Shown here in pieces: positions 57,101-60,415 of a DNA stretch of 64,000 bases. The position numbers were made by a program, and so were the translations under genes. The notes under the pieces are model-generated. The model saw only the letters and a list, made by a program, of their open reading frames with translations. It did no database searches and was not told the origin of the DNA. Source of the stretch: Phoronis australis (lineage: Eukaryota > Phoronida > Phoronidae); contig NMRA01000301.1 of assembly GCA_002633005.1 (NCBI GenBank), positions 465,034-529,033 on the forward strand, given 5' to 3'. How positions within the stretch are numbered: the first letter of the stretch is position 1; each line of letters starts with the position of its first letter.

Positions 57101-59143
57101 TCCAACGTAATTTGAGTTCTCTAACAACCTAGCTTGTCGTAGAATACTCGTCGATGGGAAGTGGTAGGGACATTTTTAGAAAAACAACACAAAAACAAAA
57201 GTAGTAAGTACAGATTCTCACAGTAAACCCAAAGTAGAACCAAATTGGTGCGAAATTCTTGCCTCCCAAAACGTCACTTCTGGAGTAGAGAACGAGTAAT
57301 TAATTATATTACAAAAGTTGTAATTAAGTGAAAAATAGGTCTGGGATAATCAACGAACCTTACTTTTGCTAAAGATGACACGAAAAATGGTTGCCTTCGC
57401 CTTTAACTATCTTAAAGATAAACCGTTGTCTATCAATCTGCAGTGAGAAAATCAAGAACTTGTCATGAATTGTAAATTGTAGGACTCTGCTATTGTTCCA
57501 GTTATTCAAGAAAAGCTACTAGACAGTCATTCCACCAGAAGATTTACTAATAGGCTCTGTAGTAAACATGTTAAAATTCATATTAATTACCTTTCAGCAG
57601 TTATTCTTGAGAGCCTTTGGTAGATTTGCGATGCACTGGGTGGGATCCCTGGTGTTCACCTGTGGTGGCAACTGACGGTTGCGTAACTCTACCTGATGGC
57701 TGTCACATGAATCAAGACATTTGCAGATGGCGGGTAACTCATAACCGCTATCTCTGTTTAACTCTGGCTTATTTCACATGATTGGAACCAATTCTCGGAT
57801 TTTATAGTTTCAGTACTGACCCGCTCTTAAGTTAATACCTGTATCTTGACTGGATTCACAAAAATTTTGTGTTGTAACCGTACAGAGTTCTCCTATTATT
57901 GCTGTAGGGTTGCCAGGTGACATTAATATTGTTCCTTTAGCCTGATTGCTGGATTCTAGGGAGGACAATCAAAAAGTATGTCACGGTGTTCCATATCTGC
58001 CTCCGTGTAAAACCCACGTCGGTAAATTACCCGATTTCAGACTTCAAAGTTAACTATAATACAATTTTGTGTTATAAATCGTTACCTTAGTCTTTATTTG
58101 TAAGTTTGTAATCTTTTTGTCTCAAATTATTGCTGATAAATCATTTTTTGTAAGCTTTTTTGTGCACGATTTTCCGCCATGCGATCAACTTTCGAAAAAG
58201 TACCTCTTGTTCCTCCTATCCAAAAGAGCACTATACTCTCAAATACAAACATGAAATTTAGACAGGATGTAGTTTAGATGCGTGCGCATCTCCTCAAGTT
58301 GTTTTCTCGAAGTCAAGGCCAAGTTTTCATGGCGAGTTTTCGATCGTCCGGAAGGCCTAATTTTGGTCGGTCGGGAGATTGATGTGTTTCTAGTTGCGCA
58401 ATATGCCCCCCCGATTTTTAGATGAGGAATTTATCACTCTTTTAATTGGTAATTATTTCATTTTCAGAAATTCTGTCAAACTGCTGCGCATTGGCACTTT
58501 TCAAACAGCAGTCGTTAGTTCACTAAGTCGCCGCATGTCAGCGCCACCAGCGGCTACGTTGAAGTTCAATGGCATCGCAACTTCACCGTTCGAAATAAAG
58601 TTGTTACAAAGTTTTTGTTGCGTAAATGATGAAATCCTTCATGTTAAAGGTGAAGGCAACCTTTTTCCATGTCATTTTGAACTAAAATAAGGTTGGTTGG
58701 TTATCCTAGACATATTTTCCACTTAATTACAGCTTTTCGTAATTTTAGTAATTACTCGTCCGCTACTCCAGAAGTGACGTTTTAGGAGGCAAGCATTTGA
58801 TAAAGATGCTATGTGAGGATGTAGCGTCTGTTGAAAGGACTTATCAACCAGGTATTGCCCATGTAGGCAGTACAATGCCATGTATATCCAAAAACAAAAC
58901 TAAAAACCCTGTCCATCATTATGCCCATTGTGTGACTTGGGTTTAGTTAAATTCCAAACATGCGCTCCTTTCACACTTCCAGGTATCAAAATTGAAGATG
59001 ATGGCTCCGGCGACCCTGCTGACTTCCAGTTTGTTCGTTGGTTGTGTAAAGATAAAAAACTTGCCACCATACCACCCAGTGCCTTTTATGGACAGGATCA
59101 TAAATCACTGGCTACAAAGTTCATTCGTTTCTGCTTCTGCAAG
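6126..59143 (+). CDS. KYAT3: Kynurenine aminotransferase gene, coding exons 1-9 (3' end missing)
   Basis: Nine exons (6126-6184, 7929-8079, 12463-12612, 14244-14330, 24027-24149, 28502-28622, 36946-37112, 55360-55546, 58983-59143) join in frame to 1206 coding bases, 402 residues. Known for the family: PLP-dependent conversion of kynurenine to kynurenic acid, glutamine transamination and cysteine-conjugate beta-lyase activity. Visible hallmarks: NLGQGFPDF (34-42), NTPNNPLGK with N186, SDEVYEW with D214 (PLP ring nitrogen) and Y217, SAGKTFS with K248 (Schiff-base lysine), and IRFCF with R397 (substrate carboxylate). These sit within one residue of the human KYAT1 positions as I recall them. Wording around exons 4-7 is closer to KYAT3 ([14 protein letters not shown]) but mixed, so KYAT1 orthology is not excluded. 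No frameshift or stop interrupts any exon. The last ~20 residues should lie on a further exon that I do not find before 64000. Confidence 0.95.
6185..7928. other. KYAT intron 1, nothing recognised
   Basis: AT-rich single-copy-looking sequence. The only structure noticed is a diverged ~70-bp duplication near 7520-7640 (each half has GGTGATGCAACACTT or GGTGACGCAACACTT). Confidence 0.5.
7929..8079 (+). CDS. KYAT3: KYAT exon 2
   Basis: Encodes residues 21-70 (VQFTELA ... NLGQGFPDF ... LLNQYTRGF) between a TACTCTAG acceptor and a GTAAGT donor. It carries the hallmark GQGFPDF loop with G36, which lines the active site in KYAT crystal structures, and the conserved NQYTRGF segment. Phase 2 in, phase 0 out, so it joins exon 3 (GHPRL) exactly as in vertebrate proteins. 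Confidence 0.95.
9129..10012 (+). repeat. ~316-bp direct duplication across a single N
   Basis: 9129-9446 and 9698-10012 are the same sequence with about six substitutions, starting GGGTGCACGCATG and ending ATTAATATTATA. An isolated N sits at 9697, immediately before the second copy. Both copies include the first bases of the hAT-like insertion, so the duplication is younger than that insertion or is an assembly overlap of two haplotypes. Confidence 0.85.
9447..9696 (-). mobile_element. Retroelement-tail-like fragment
   Basis: On the minus strand it contains CTGAGGATGGTGTT followed by ACACCGAAACATG: an 8-nt CTGA-type leader, a GGTGT/ACACC stem and GAAAC. Very similar stem-loops mark ends of Penelope-like and other retroelements, including the one at 24497-28376. 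No coding sequence. Confidence 0.4.
9989..10928. mobile_element. hAT-like element, 940 bp, with 8-bp target duplication
   Basis: GTGCCAAT is duplicated at 9981-9988 and 10929-10936. The insert begins CATAGACA and ends TGTCTGTG (7 of 8 inverted positions match). The related copy at 41252-42732 has GTGCCAAT only once (inverted, at ATTGGCAC ~41804-41811), confirming an insertion here. No ORF of note; non-autonomous. Confidence 0.75.
11506..12462. other. KYAT intron 2, 3' part
   Basis: No repeat family or gene recognised between the ACCGCCC element and exon 3. Short ORFs here show no family resemblance. Confidence 0.4.
12463..12612 (+). CDS. KYAT3: KYAT exon 3
   Basis: Encodes residues 71-120, [13 protein letters not shown] through [13 protein letters not shown] to NPGDE, flanked by CTCAACAG and [15 protein letters not shown] is the cofactor-domain turn that holds the PLP phosphate in fold-type I aminotransferases. 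Exactly 50 codons, phase 0 at both ends. Confidence 0.95.
12840..13800 (+). repeat. CTAGTGG repeat, diverged block in intron 3
   Basis: Degenerate copies of the ~150-bp family, recognised by CCCTAGTGGCAATTTTATT (13308), CAACTAGTGGCCATTTT (~13459) and the GTATCTCCTAAACC box (~13634). Same strand as all other blocks. Confidence 0.75.
13840..13886 (+). mobile_element. ACCGCCC element, end fragment
   Basis: TTTTTCTAAGCGCCCTG followed by GGGCAAATACAGTAA matches the right end of the copy at 41252-42732. Only the last ~45 bp remain. Confidence 0.6.
13887..14243. other. Intron 3, 3' part
   Basis: Nothing recognised apart from the branch/acceptor region of exon 4. Confidence 0.4.
14244..14330 (+). 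CDS. KYAT3: KYAT exon 4
   Basis: Twenty-nine codons (residues 121-149), [19 protein letters not shown] to FIPLRP, with a TATTCCAG acceptor and GTGAGT donor. FFDCYEP contains the conserved Tyr that helps bind the cofactor and substrate. [15 protein letters not shown] reads more like KYAT3 than KYAT1. Confidence 0.95.
14571..14592. repeat. Perfect 22-bp palindrome
   Basis: GTTATCTCACT and its exact reverse complement abut at CACTAGTG, directly next to the SINE. It could be a small element end or a protein-binding site. Confidence 0.6.
14595..14676 (-). mobile_element. tRNA-derived SINE head
   Basis: Read on the minus strand it has an RNA polymerase III A box (TGGTGTAGTGG, 14669-14659) and B box (GGGTTAGACTCC, 14626-14615) at tRNA-like spacing, with a tRNA-like middle. 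The sequence departs from a functional tRNA (no clean acceptor stem), so a tRNA-derived SINE is the better reading. Confidence 0.65.
15217..15404. mobile_element. Palindromic element, ~190 bp
   Basis: AGATTATTACATG, GTTATCCCCC, TCTAGAGCCC and AGAATTAT on the left are mirrored on the right as ATAATTCT, GGGCTCTAGA, GGGGGATAAC and CATGTAATAATCT, around a centre of CTCGGGGCTGACGCCCCTCG. A foldback MITE with a very stable predicted hairpin. Confidence 0.75.
15405..16555. other. Intron 4, unassigned stretch
   Basis: No gene or known family. A small tandem of CATCTGGCATC units occurs near 16460-16495. Confidence 0.4.
16556..21415 (+). repeat. CTAGTGG repeat, large block 1
   Basis: About 4.9 kb of a ~150-bp repeat in which three subunit types often alternate: A (CCCCCTAGTGGCAATTTT, then GTATCTTCAAA and a GATTTTCATGAAATTT box), B (CACCTAGTGGCCATTTTTA, then CAACCAAACC and AGGATGATTGTGAAAATTGG) and C (CTCCTAGTGGCAGTTTTG, then GTATCTCCTAAACC). 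A-B-C repeats every ~455 bp (for example 17245, 17390, 17545, then 17700). A fourth variant carries a TGCGCCCACATAT...ATGTGG(A/G)CGCA stem and GTCCGTCCGTC runs (16630, 17070, 20335). No frame stays open. Confidence 0.9.
21419..21485 (-). mobile_element. tRNA-like SINE remnant
   Basis: On the minus strand GGTTTGAGTCC fits the pol III B box and is followed by CCGGTTGGGGC, like a T-arm plus acceptor end. The A box is not convincing, so only a decayed tRNA-related fragment is proposed. Confidence 0.35.
21490..24026. other. Intron 4, 3' part
   Basis: Mostly unassigned. A more GC-rich patch at about 22430-22925 contains a 102-codon ORF (22616-22924) with no recognisable domain, which I do not call a gene. 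A G-rich stretch at 23900-23960 precedes exon 5. Confidence 0.35.
24027..24149 (+). CDS. KYAT3: KYAT exon 5
   Basis: Forty-one codons (residues 150-190), phase 0 both ends, acceptor ATTTCCAG, donor GTAAAA. It starts with a variable serine-rich linker ([16 protein letters not shown]) and ends with [15 protein letters not shown]186 in NTPNNPLGK is the cofactor-binding Asn of the family. Confidence 0.95.
24785..24913 (+). pseudogene. GIY-YIG endonuclease fragment, part 1 (Penelope-like)
   Basis: Reads [15 protein letters not shown], then [11 protein letters not shown] and RYFGDT. This is the (N)VIYLI.C..C...Y.G.T signature at the start of the GIY-YIG nuclease domain of Penelope-like elements, including the Cys pair typical of that class. 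The GIY-like motif starts at 24852. The frame is cut by an insertion just after GDTI. Confidence 0.75.
25290..26640. mobile_element. Long inverted-repeat (foldback) element
   Basis: ATTCTGAAGGGTCACTACTC near 25298 mirrors GAGTAGTGGGCCTTCAGAAT near 26614. Inner arms are also inverted: TGACTTTCCCATCCAGTTCT (25557) against AGAATTGGATGGGAAAGTCA (26036), plus flanking ~150 bp. Arms are imperfect and no ORF is recognised. Confidence 0.65.
27000..27115 (-). mobile_element. hAT-like element terminus
   Basis: On the minus strand it starts GCAGAGGCGGATCCGGATTT followed by a G-run, a widespread hAT-type end. The opposite end is not located. Confidence 0.4.
27317..27560. mobile_element. Palindromic MITE, 244 bp
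   Basis: GTTGGTCAAATGGGTGAATG at the left mirrors CATTCACTCATTTGGCCAAC at the right. The body has inverted GGCGTAAAGTAATTA / TAATTACTTTACGCC segments. Non-coding foldback. Confidence 0.75.
27905..28140 (+). pseudogene. GIY-YIG endonuclease fragment, part 2 (Penelope-like)
   Basis: Continues the domain with [10 protein letters not shown], then [20 protein letters not shown] and RRKCEAKFI. This matches the R.N.HR..I ... PV..HFN.PGH...DL.V pattern that follows the GIY-YIG core in Penelope-like elements. Together with part 1 it gives one interrupted, inactive copy. Confidence 0.75.
28502..28622 (+). CDS. KYAT3: KYAT exon 6
   Basis: Encodes residues 191-230 plus one base of codon 231, acceptor GTTCCAG, donor GTAATT. 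Contains [15 protein letters not shown]214 pairs with the pyridine nitrogen of PLP and Y217 contacts the cofactor phenol oxygen. Phase 1 out. Its acceptor is 126 bp downstream of the Penelope-like element's right repeat. Confidence 0.95.
28623..29499. other. Intron 6, 5' part with retroelement-tail-like motif
   Basis: At 28803-28848, minus strand, CCTGATGATGAGAC...GTCTCGAAATATTG forms the same leader-stem-GAAA structure seen at the Penelope-like ends. The rest is unassigned. Confidence 0.4.
29500..35750 (+). repeat. CTAGTGG repeat, large block 2
   Basis: About 6.2 kb of the ~150-bp family, the longest block here. A-B-C order is clear around 30470-31480 (subunit starts near 30470, 30610, 30765, 30910, then 31165, 31325, 31470). 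Local duplications of subunit A occur at 30910-31080. Hairpin-bearing variants at 29815, 30275 and 33950. Towards 35750 the units become more degenerate. Confidence 0.9.
35751..36945. other. Intron 6, 3' part
   Basis: No repeat family or gene recognised in this 1.2-kb AT-rich stretch up to the exon 7 acceptor. Confidence 0.45.
36946..37112 (+). CDS. KYAT3: KYAT exon 7 (catalytic lysine)
   Basis: Completes codon 231 (Ala) and encodes 232-286: [28 protein letters not shown], then [10 protein letters not shown]248 in SAGKTFS is the PLP Schiff-base lysine, and GWKLGW holds the phosphate-binding Lys. Acceptor TTTATAG, donor GTAAAA, phase 0 out. The following intron, 18,247 bp, is the longest in the window. 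Confidence 0.95.
37150..37400 (+). repeat. CTAGTGG repeat fragment with hairpin unit
   Basis: AGCGCCCACATGTTTATATG followed by TGAGTGCATATTGTCATCTC and CCCTGGTGGCAATTTTT identify a single hairpin-type unit just after exon 7. It ends where the duplicated Kolobok-like fragment begins. Confidence 0.7.
37401..37828 (+). repeat. 428-bp copy of Kolobok-like arm (duplicate of 38391-38818)
   Basis: Matches 38391-38818 at all positions I compared except one (37407), with a 990-bp offset. It starts inside the terminal arm of the element at 38286-39601 and stops abruptly at CTGGGTGT, where ACCGCCC sequence begins. Confidence 0.9.
37829..38110 (-). mobile_element. ACCGCCC element, end fragment
   Basis: AATAACCGCCCAGGGCGCTT and AACCCAAGGCGGTTGAAACC match the ends of copies at 8328 and 42732 (the latter inverted). 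The outermost TACCGTATT... bases are missing, apparently removed at the junction with the duplicate. Confidence 0.7.
38286..39601 (-). mobile_element. Kolobok-like TTAA element with THAP remnant
   Basis: TTAA/AGGCAAAGGCAACC at the left and GGTTGCCTTCGCCT/TTAA at the right give inverted ends directly flanked by TTAA, and the inverted arms run ~260 bp (through CACTTATTTACAGC, TTCCGGAAGT, CAGTCATTGTTCTACCT). Known: Kolobok transposons use TTAA targets and often carry THAP domains. The broken THAP ORF inside supports the assignment. Length 1316 bp. Confidence 0.7.
39064..39332 (-). pseudogene. Decayed THAP zinc-finger domain
   Basis: Minus-strand pieces in successive frames follow the THAP (C2CH) order: start [16 protein letters not shown] (Cys pair), [16 protein letters not shown] (FP box and invariant Trp), [15 protein letters not shown] (the C-x2-H-F box with Cys changed to Gly), then [20 protein letters not shown] in place of the usual terminal AVPS. 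At least two frameshifts and the lost Cys make it non-functional. THAP domains bind DNA and are found in P- and Kolobok-type transposases. Confidence 0.8.
39620..39822. repeat. Dispersed repeat related to 48840-49062
   Basis: Shares TGCTGAGAAGTGTAAAA, AATTTCAGGTCGCAAATGC and a CAGCTTGTTAT...TGTCAAG end with the segment beside the N gap, in the same order. The family looks hAT-like from its better-kept copy. Confidence 0.5.
39825..41019 (+). repeat. CTAGTGG repeat, block 3
   Basis: Diverged units with CACCTAGTAGTCATTTTTAT (40321), CCTAGTGGCAATTTTG (40790), GGCAGGTGTATTCCTATG and GTATCTTTGG boxes, same strand. A shortened hairpin unit is at ~40338. Confidence 0.8.
41020..41250 (+). mobile_element. 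Truncated TTAA element with THAP-like start
   Basis: TTAA/AGGAGCATGGCACCC at 41020 resembles a Kolobok-type end. At 41193 an ATG opens [19 protein letters not shown], where C-I-V-P-L-C fits the first zinc-binding pair of a THAP domain. The element is cut by the ACCGCCC copy that starts at 41252. Confidence 0.5.
41252..42732 (+). mobile_element. ACCGCCC inverted-repeat element, copy 2 (most complete)
   Basis: TAACGTATTCGCCGTAATAA at the left and TTATTACGGCAAATACGGTA at the right are inverted ends, extended by ACCGCCCA / TGGGCGGT. TA lies at both borders. Length ~1.48 kb with no recognisable transposase, so probably non-autonomous. Related copies: 8328-11505, 13840, 37829, 56336 and 63355. Confidence 0.75.
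42733..42984. other. Unassigned
   Basis: Short stretch without recognised content between two repeats. Confidence 0.4.
42985..43346 (+). repeat. CTAGTGG repeat fragment
   Basis: Family boxes GATTTTTATGAAATTTGAC and the hairpin unit (TATGCGCCTGCATATTTATG near 43279) are present. The unit is broken at GGCGTCTGCTAC by the TCACGCC element. Confidence 0.65.
43347..44495 (+). mobile_element. TCACGCC long-TIR element, copy 1 (right end not found)
   Basis: Begins TACTGTACAGTACAGGCACT, then CCTCCGGTC, GTCACGCCTGG and AACCGGAACACAGGC. Shares both its left arm and its interior (CCCATCAACGAC, AACCGTGGTTGG/AACCACGGTTAG, GGATAT.TAG) with copy 2. The right inverted end seen in copy 2 is absent. Confidence 0.65.
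44499..44768. repeat. AAAACTTAAGTTTT palindrome array
   Basis: At least eight copies of AACTTAAGTTTT or one-base variants occur in 270 bp, spaced irregularly at about 20-40 bp. The unit is itself a perfect palindrome (AAAACTTAAGTTTT). No other instance in the window. Confidence 0.85.
44826..46227. mobile_element. TCACGCC long-TIR element, copy 2 (complete)
   Basis: Left end TACAGTACAGCCATTGAATT and right end AATTCAGTGGCTGCACTGTA are inverted, followed inward by TTAGAC/GTCTAA, CCGG-rich blocks and many TCACGC(C) motifs on both arms (at least ten at 44868-45056 and several at 46057-46140). ~1.4 kb, no transposase ORF. TSD not clear. Confidence 0.7.
46424..46520. repeat. 21-bp-phased GCGGAA palindrome array, left
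   Basis: Five palindromic units (GCGGAA+2 bp+TTCCGC or TTACGC) start at 46424, 46444, 46465, 46486 and 46507: spacings 20, 21, 21, 21. Two helical turns of B-DNA are 21 bp, so all sites face the same side. Confidence 0.9.
47107..47385 (+). pseudogene. Decayed THAP zinc-finger domain
   Basis: Frame 1 from 47107 reads MGKRC, a stop, YGVC, then STDSRY: a THAP start with C-x4-C. After a frameshift [20 protein letters not shown] gives the hydrophobic box and invariant Trp. After another shift [13 protein letters not shown] ... GGYGEGPS resembles the C-x2-H-F...GGKGPS end with metal ligands lost. Wording matches a THAP subtype I recall from invertebrate mobile elements (MGKRC.YG.C.SDSRY). Clearly inactive. 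Confidence 0.7.
47542..47637. repeat. Perfect 48-bp tandem duplication
   Basis: Two identical 48-bp copies starting CTGGCGTTCAACTGAACTTC at 47542 and 47590. Either a very recent event or an assembly slip. Confidence 0.9.
48024..48329. mobile_element. hAT-like MITE cut by the N gap
   Basis: Starts TAGGCAGATTTAGGGGGGCA and ends CCTAGATCC at the gap edge, both of the CAGnGGCGGATC(T)..GGGGG type in opposite orientation. The last terminal bases would lie in the gap. Confidence 0.45.
48330..48833. other. Assembly gap (504 N)
   Basis: Run of N. It sits between an element end and a dispersed repeat, so it was probably unresolved because of repeats. ORFs spanning it are artefacts. Confidence 1.
48840..49062 (-). 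mobile_element. hAT-like element terminus
   Basis: On the minus strand it begins CAGGGCTCGACATAACGAGC and then CAGGTCGCATTTGCGACCTG, a perfect 20-bp palindrome. CAGGG ends with such subterminal inverted repeats are typical of hAT elements. Related to 39620-39822. Confidence 0.5.
49066..50870. repeat. Direct repeats (~350 and ~535 bp) inside the 5.1-kb element
   Basis: TTGCACATTT(C/A)AGTTGAAA recurs at about 49075, 49438, 49784, 50324 and 50854. Each unit then has CTATTCTCAATAGCA, TGAATGGTTTGTGATGC, TGTCTATGCCATT and a GCGGAACCGTTCCGC-type site. The two longer units carry an extra ~180 bp (GGGAG.GATTTCCCAAACA...). Degenerate copies also lie at 46690-46930. Confidence 0.85.
51096..51150. repeat. 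21-bp-phased GCGGAA palindrome array, right
   Basis: Three units start at 51096, 51117 and 51137 (spacings 21 and 20), the mirror image of the left array with two fewer units. Confidence 0.9.
51333..52240. other. Intron 7, unassigned AT-rich stretch
   Basis: No repeat family or gene recognised between the 5.1-kb element and the next CTAGTGG block. Confidence 0.45.
52245..55275 (+). repeat. CTAGTGG repeat, block 4
   Basis: About 3 kb of the family on the same strand, regular A-B-C order around 53545-54310 (starts near 53545, 53692, 53850, 53997, 54135, 54292). A hairpin unit at 53337. It stops ~85 bp before exon 8. Confidence 0.9.
55360..55546 (+). CDS. KYAT3: KYAT exon 8
   Basis: Encodes residues 287-348 plus one base: [58 protein letters not shown] is the conserved small-domain strand. 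Acceptor TTACAACAG, donor GTGAGT. CTAGTGG repeat copies end within ~85 bp upstream and restart within ~60 bp downstream, so this exon is an island in repeat. Confidence 0.95.
55605..55835 (+). repeat. CTAGTGG repeat fragment after exon 8
   Basis: CCTGAGTGGCAATTTTATT, TGTATGAAATTTAACAAATA and CACATGGTGGAAATCTT are family boxes, again in sense with the gene. Confidence 0.7.
55836..56335. other. Intron 8, unassigned
   Basis: No family recognised before the ACCGCCC fragment. Confidence 0.4.
56336..56940 (+). mobile_element. ACCGCCC element, 3'-truncated copy
   Basis: Starts TACTGTATTCGCC and follows copy 2 through GCCTTACCTACAG, the AATATC..GACAGTC region and ATTGGCACTA to TTAATTGTTT, then stops. 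The right half is missing. Confidence 0.7.
57247..57406 (+). mobile_element. Kolobok-like element, right-end fragment
   Basis: CCCAAAACGTCACTTCTGGA through TTGCCTTCGCCT/TTAA matches the right arm of 38286-39601, including the TTAA border at 57403-57406. Confidence 0.7.
57407..58643. other. Intron 8, unassigned
   Basis: Lies between two outward-facing Kolobok-like ends. No gene recognised; the ORF at 58394-58690 has no domain. Confidence 0.4.
58644..58800 (+). mobile_element. Kolobok-like element, left-end fragment
   Basis: TTAA/AGGTGAAGGCAACC followed by TTACAGCTTTTCGTAATTTT and CCAGAAGTGACGTTTT matches the left arm of 38286-39601. Truncated after ~155 bp. Confidence 0.7.
58983..59143 (+). 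CDS. KYAT3: KYAT exon 9
   Basis: Completes G349 and encodes up to K402: a short acidic stretch ([12 protein letters not shown]), [21 protein letters not shown], then FIRFCFCK. R397 in IRFCF binds the substrate alpha-carboxylate. Acceptor CACTTCCAG, donor GTAAGT, phase 0 out, so a terminal exon encoding the last helix must follow. Repeat sequence resumes ~20 bp past the donor. Confidence 0.95.
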
Positions 59144-59164
59144 GTAAGTCAAAACCTATAGCTG

Positions 59165-60410
59165 TTGTGATTAGTGGCAATTTTGTTTTTTGCACCCATG
59201 GCTTTATATCCTAAACCGTTTGCATGATCTTTGCTAAATTTAGCAAGTGTATTAATGTTTACAACAGATGATAACTGCTTTCGGACTGATCATAAGATAC
59301 TGCAATCCCCCTTCATTAGTCATTCTTTGTGGTATTTCTCACCCGCGGTGTCTCACTGTGTATGTCTCCAGCTTATGCTCTATGGTGGCATTACTGCGTC
59401 ATTTTATATTCACTTGAGAATGAAACAATGATGTTTTGAAATATCATGTACCTTTTAATTATGTTGCAGGTCAGTTACTTCATCTATGTTCCGTTGAGAG
59501 TAGAGTTTTATTTCGAAGATAAGAACGAAACGGAATAAAGACTGTCAAAAATGAAAACGTGACCAAATTGTGTTTGATAGAAATGTCTTGAGATAATATC
59601 TCAAAACTGCTGTTATGGTTTTCTAAATACTGACTTGATTTTATGCAATTTTTAATTTTTATGAAAAATTAATACTTAAAAGCTACACTTTTGAAAAAAT
59701 TAACTTACCTGGTTGCCGGTGCTAAAATTTTCTTTTATCCCATTATTTGGTTGCTAAATTTGTCAGGTTTGAGCTCCATGCTTTCTAGTGTCACCTATGT
59801 GGATAGGGTCATTTTTCGAACAGATCCGATTACTGGTGTGTCCCTTAGTGGCGATTTTAGTTTACCTCTGTATCTGCAGAGTTCTTTATTGGATTCTTAT
59901 AAAATGTGGCAAGTAGATACAGGTATGTATAAGTGAGATGGTGCCACCTTTCTGTTTTTGGATGGATACAAGGCATTTTGTGCTTCTTAGTGGCCATTAT
60001 CTGTTTTTGAGTCTGCTTTGACCTCCACCCCTCAGTCAACCAAACCATGCTAAGGATGATTCTGAAAATTAGCATAAGTGTTCCTATTGTGAAGAGGGCA
60101 GCTGATAACGATTTTCATAATGCTCTGACTACTGTGGCACCTGGCAGTTTTATTTGAAAACAAACAATGACTTTCAAATGGATCAGTCTGCCGCTGTGCC
60201 CCTTACTGGCATATTTTGAATTCCCTCTATATATATATTTGAAGTTCCTCGATGGATTTTTATGAAATTTGGTTTCGACTAAGGTGGTGAAATCTTCCCA
60301 TTTTCAGATGGTTTTGATGAAATGCTTGCCTGCTTAGCTATCAACAAAACCACTTTAAGGATTTCAGAATTAAATAAATGTTCATAACCGGCTGTGTTAC
60401 GTAGTATAGG
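59165..60410 (+). repeat. CTAGTGG repeat, block 5
   Basis: Begins ~20 bp after exon 9 with GATTAGTGGCAATTTTG. Further units at 59845 (CCCTTAGTGGCGATTTTAG), 59985 (TTCTTAGTGGCCATTAT) and 60195, increasingly degenerate. Same strand as all others. The middle (59320-59680) is unassigned. Confidence 0.8.
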
Positions 60411-60415
60411 GGGTT

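Noticed and set aside
60053-60075. AAG/GATGATTCTGAAAAT as a candidate start of the last KYAT exon
   Set aside because: It is the standard AGGATGATT..GAAAATT box of the CTAGTGG repeat and hits a stop after five codons.
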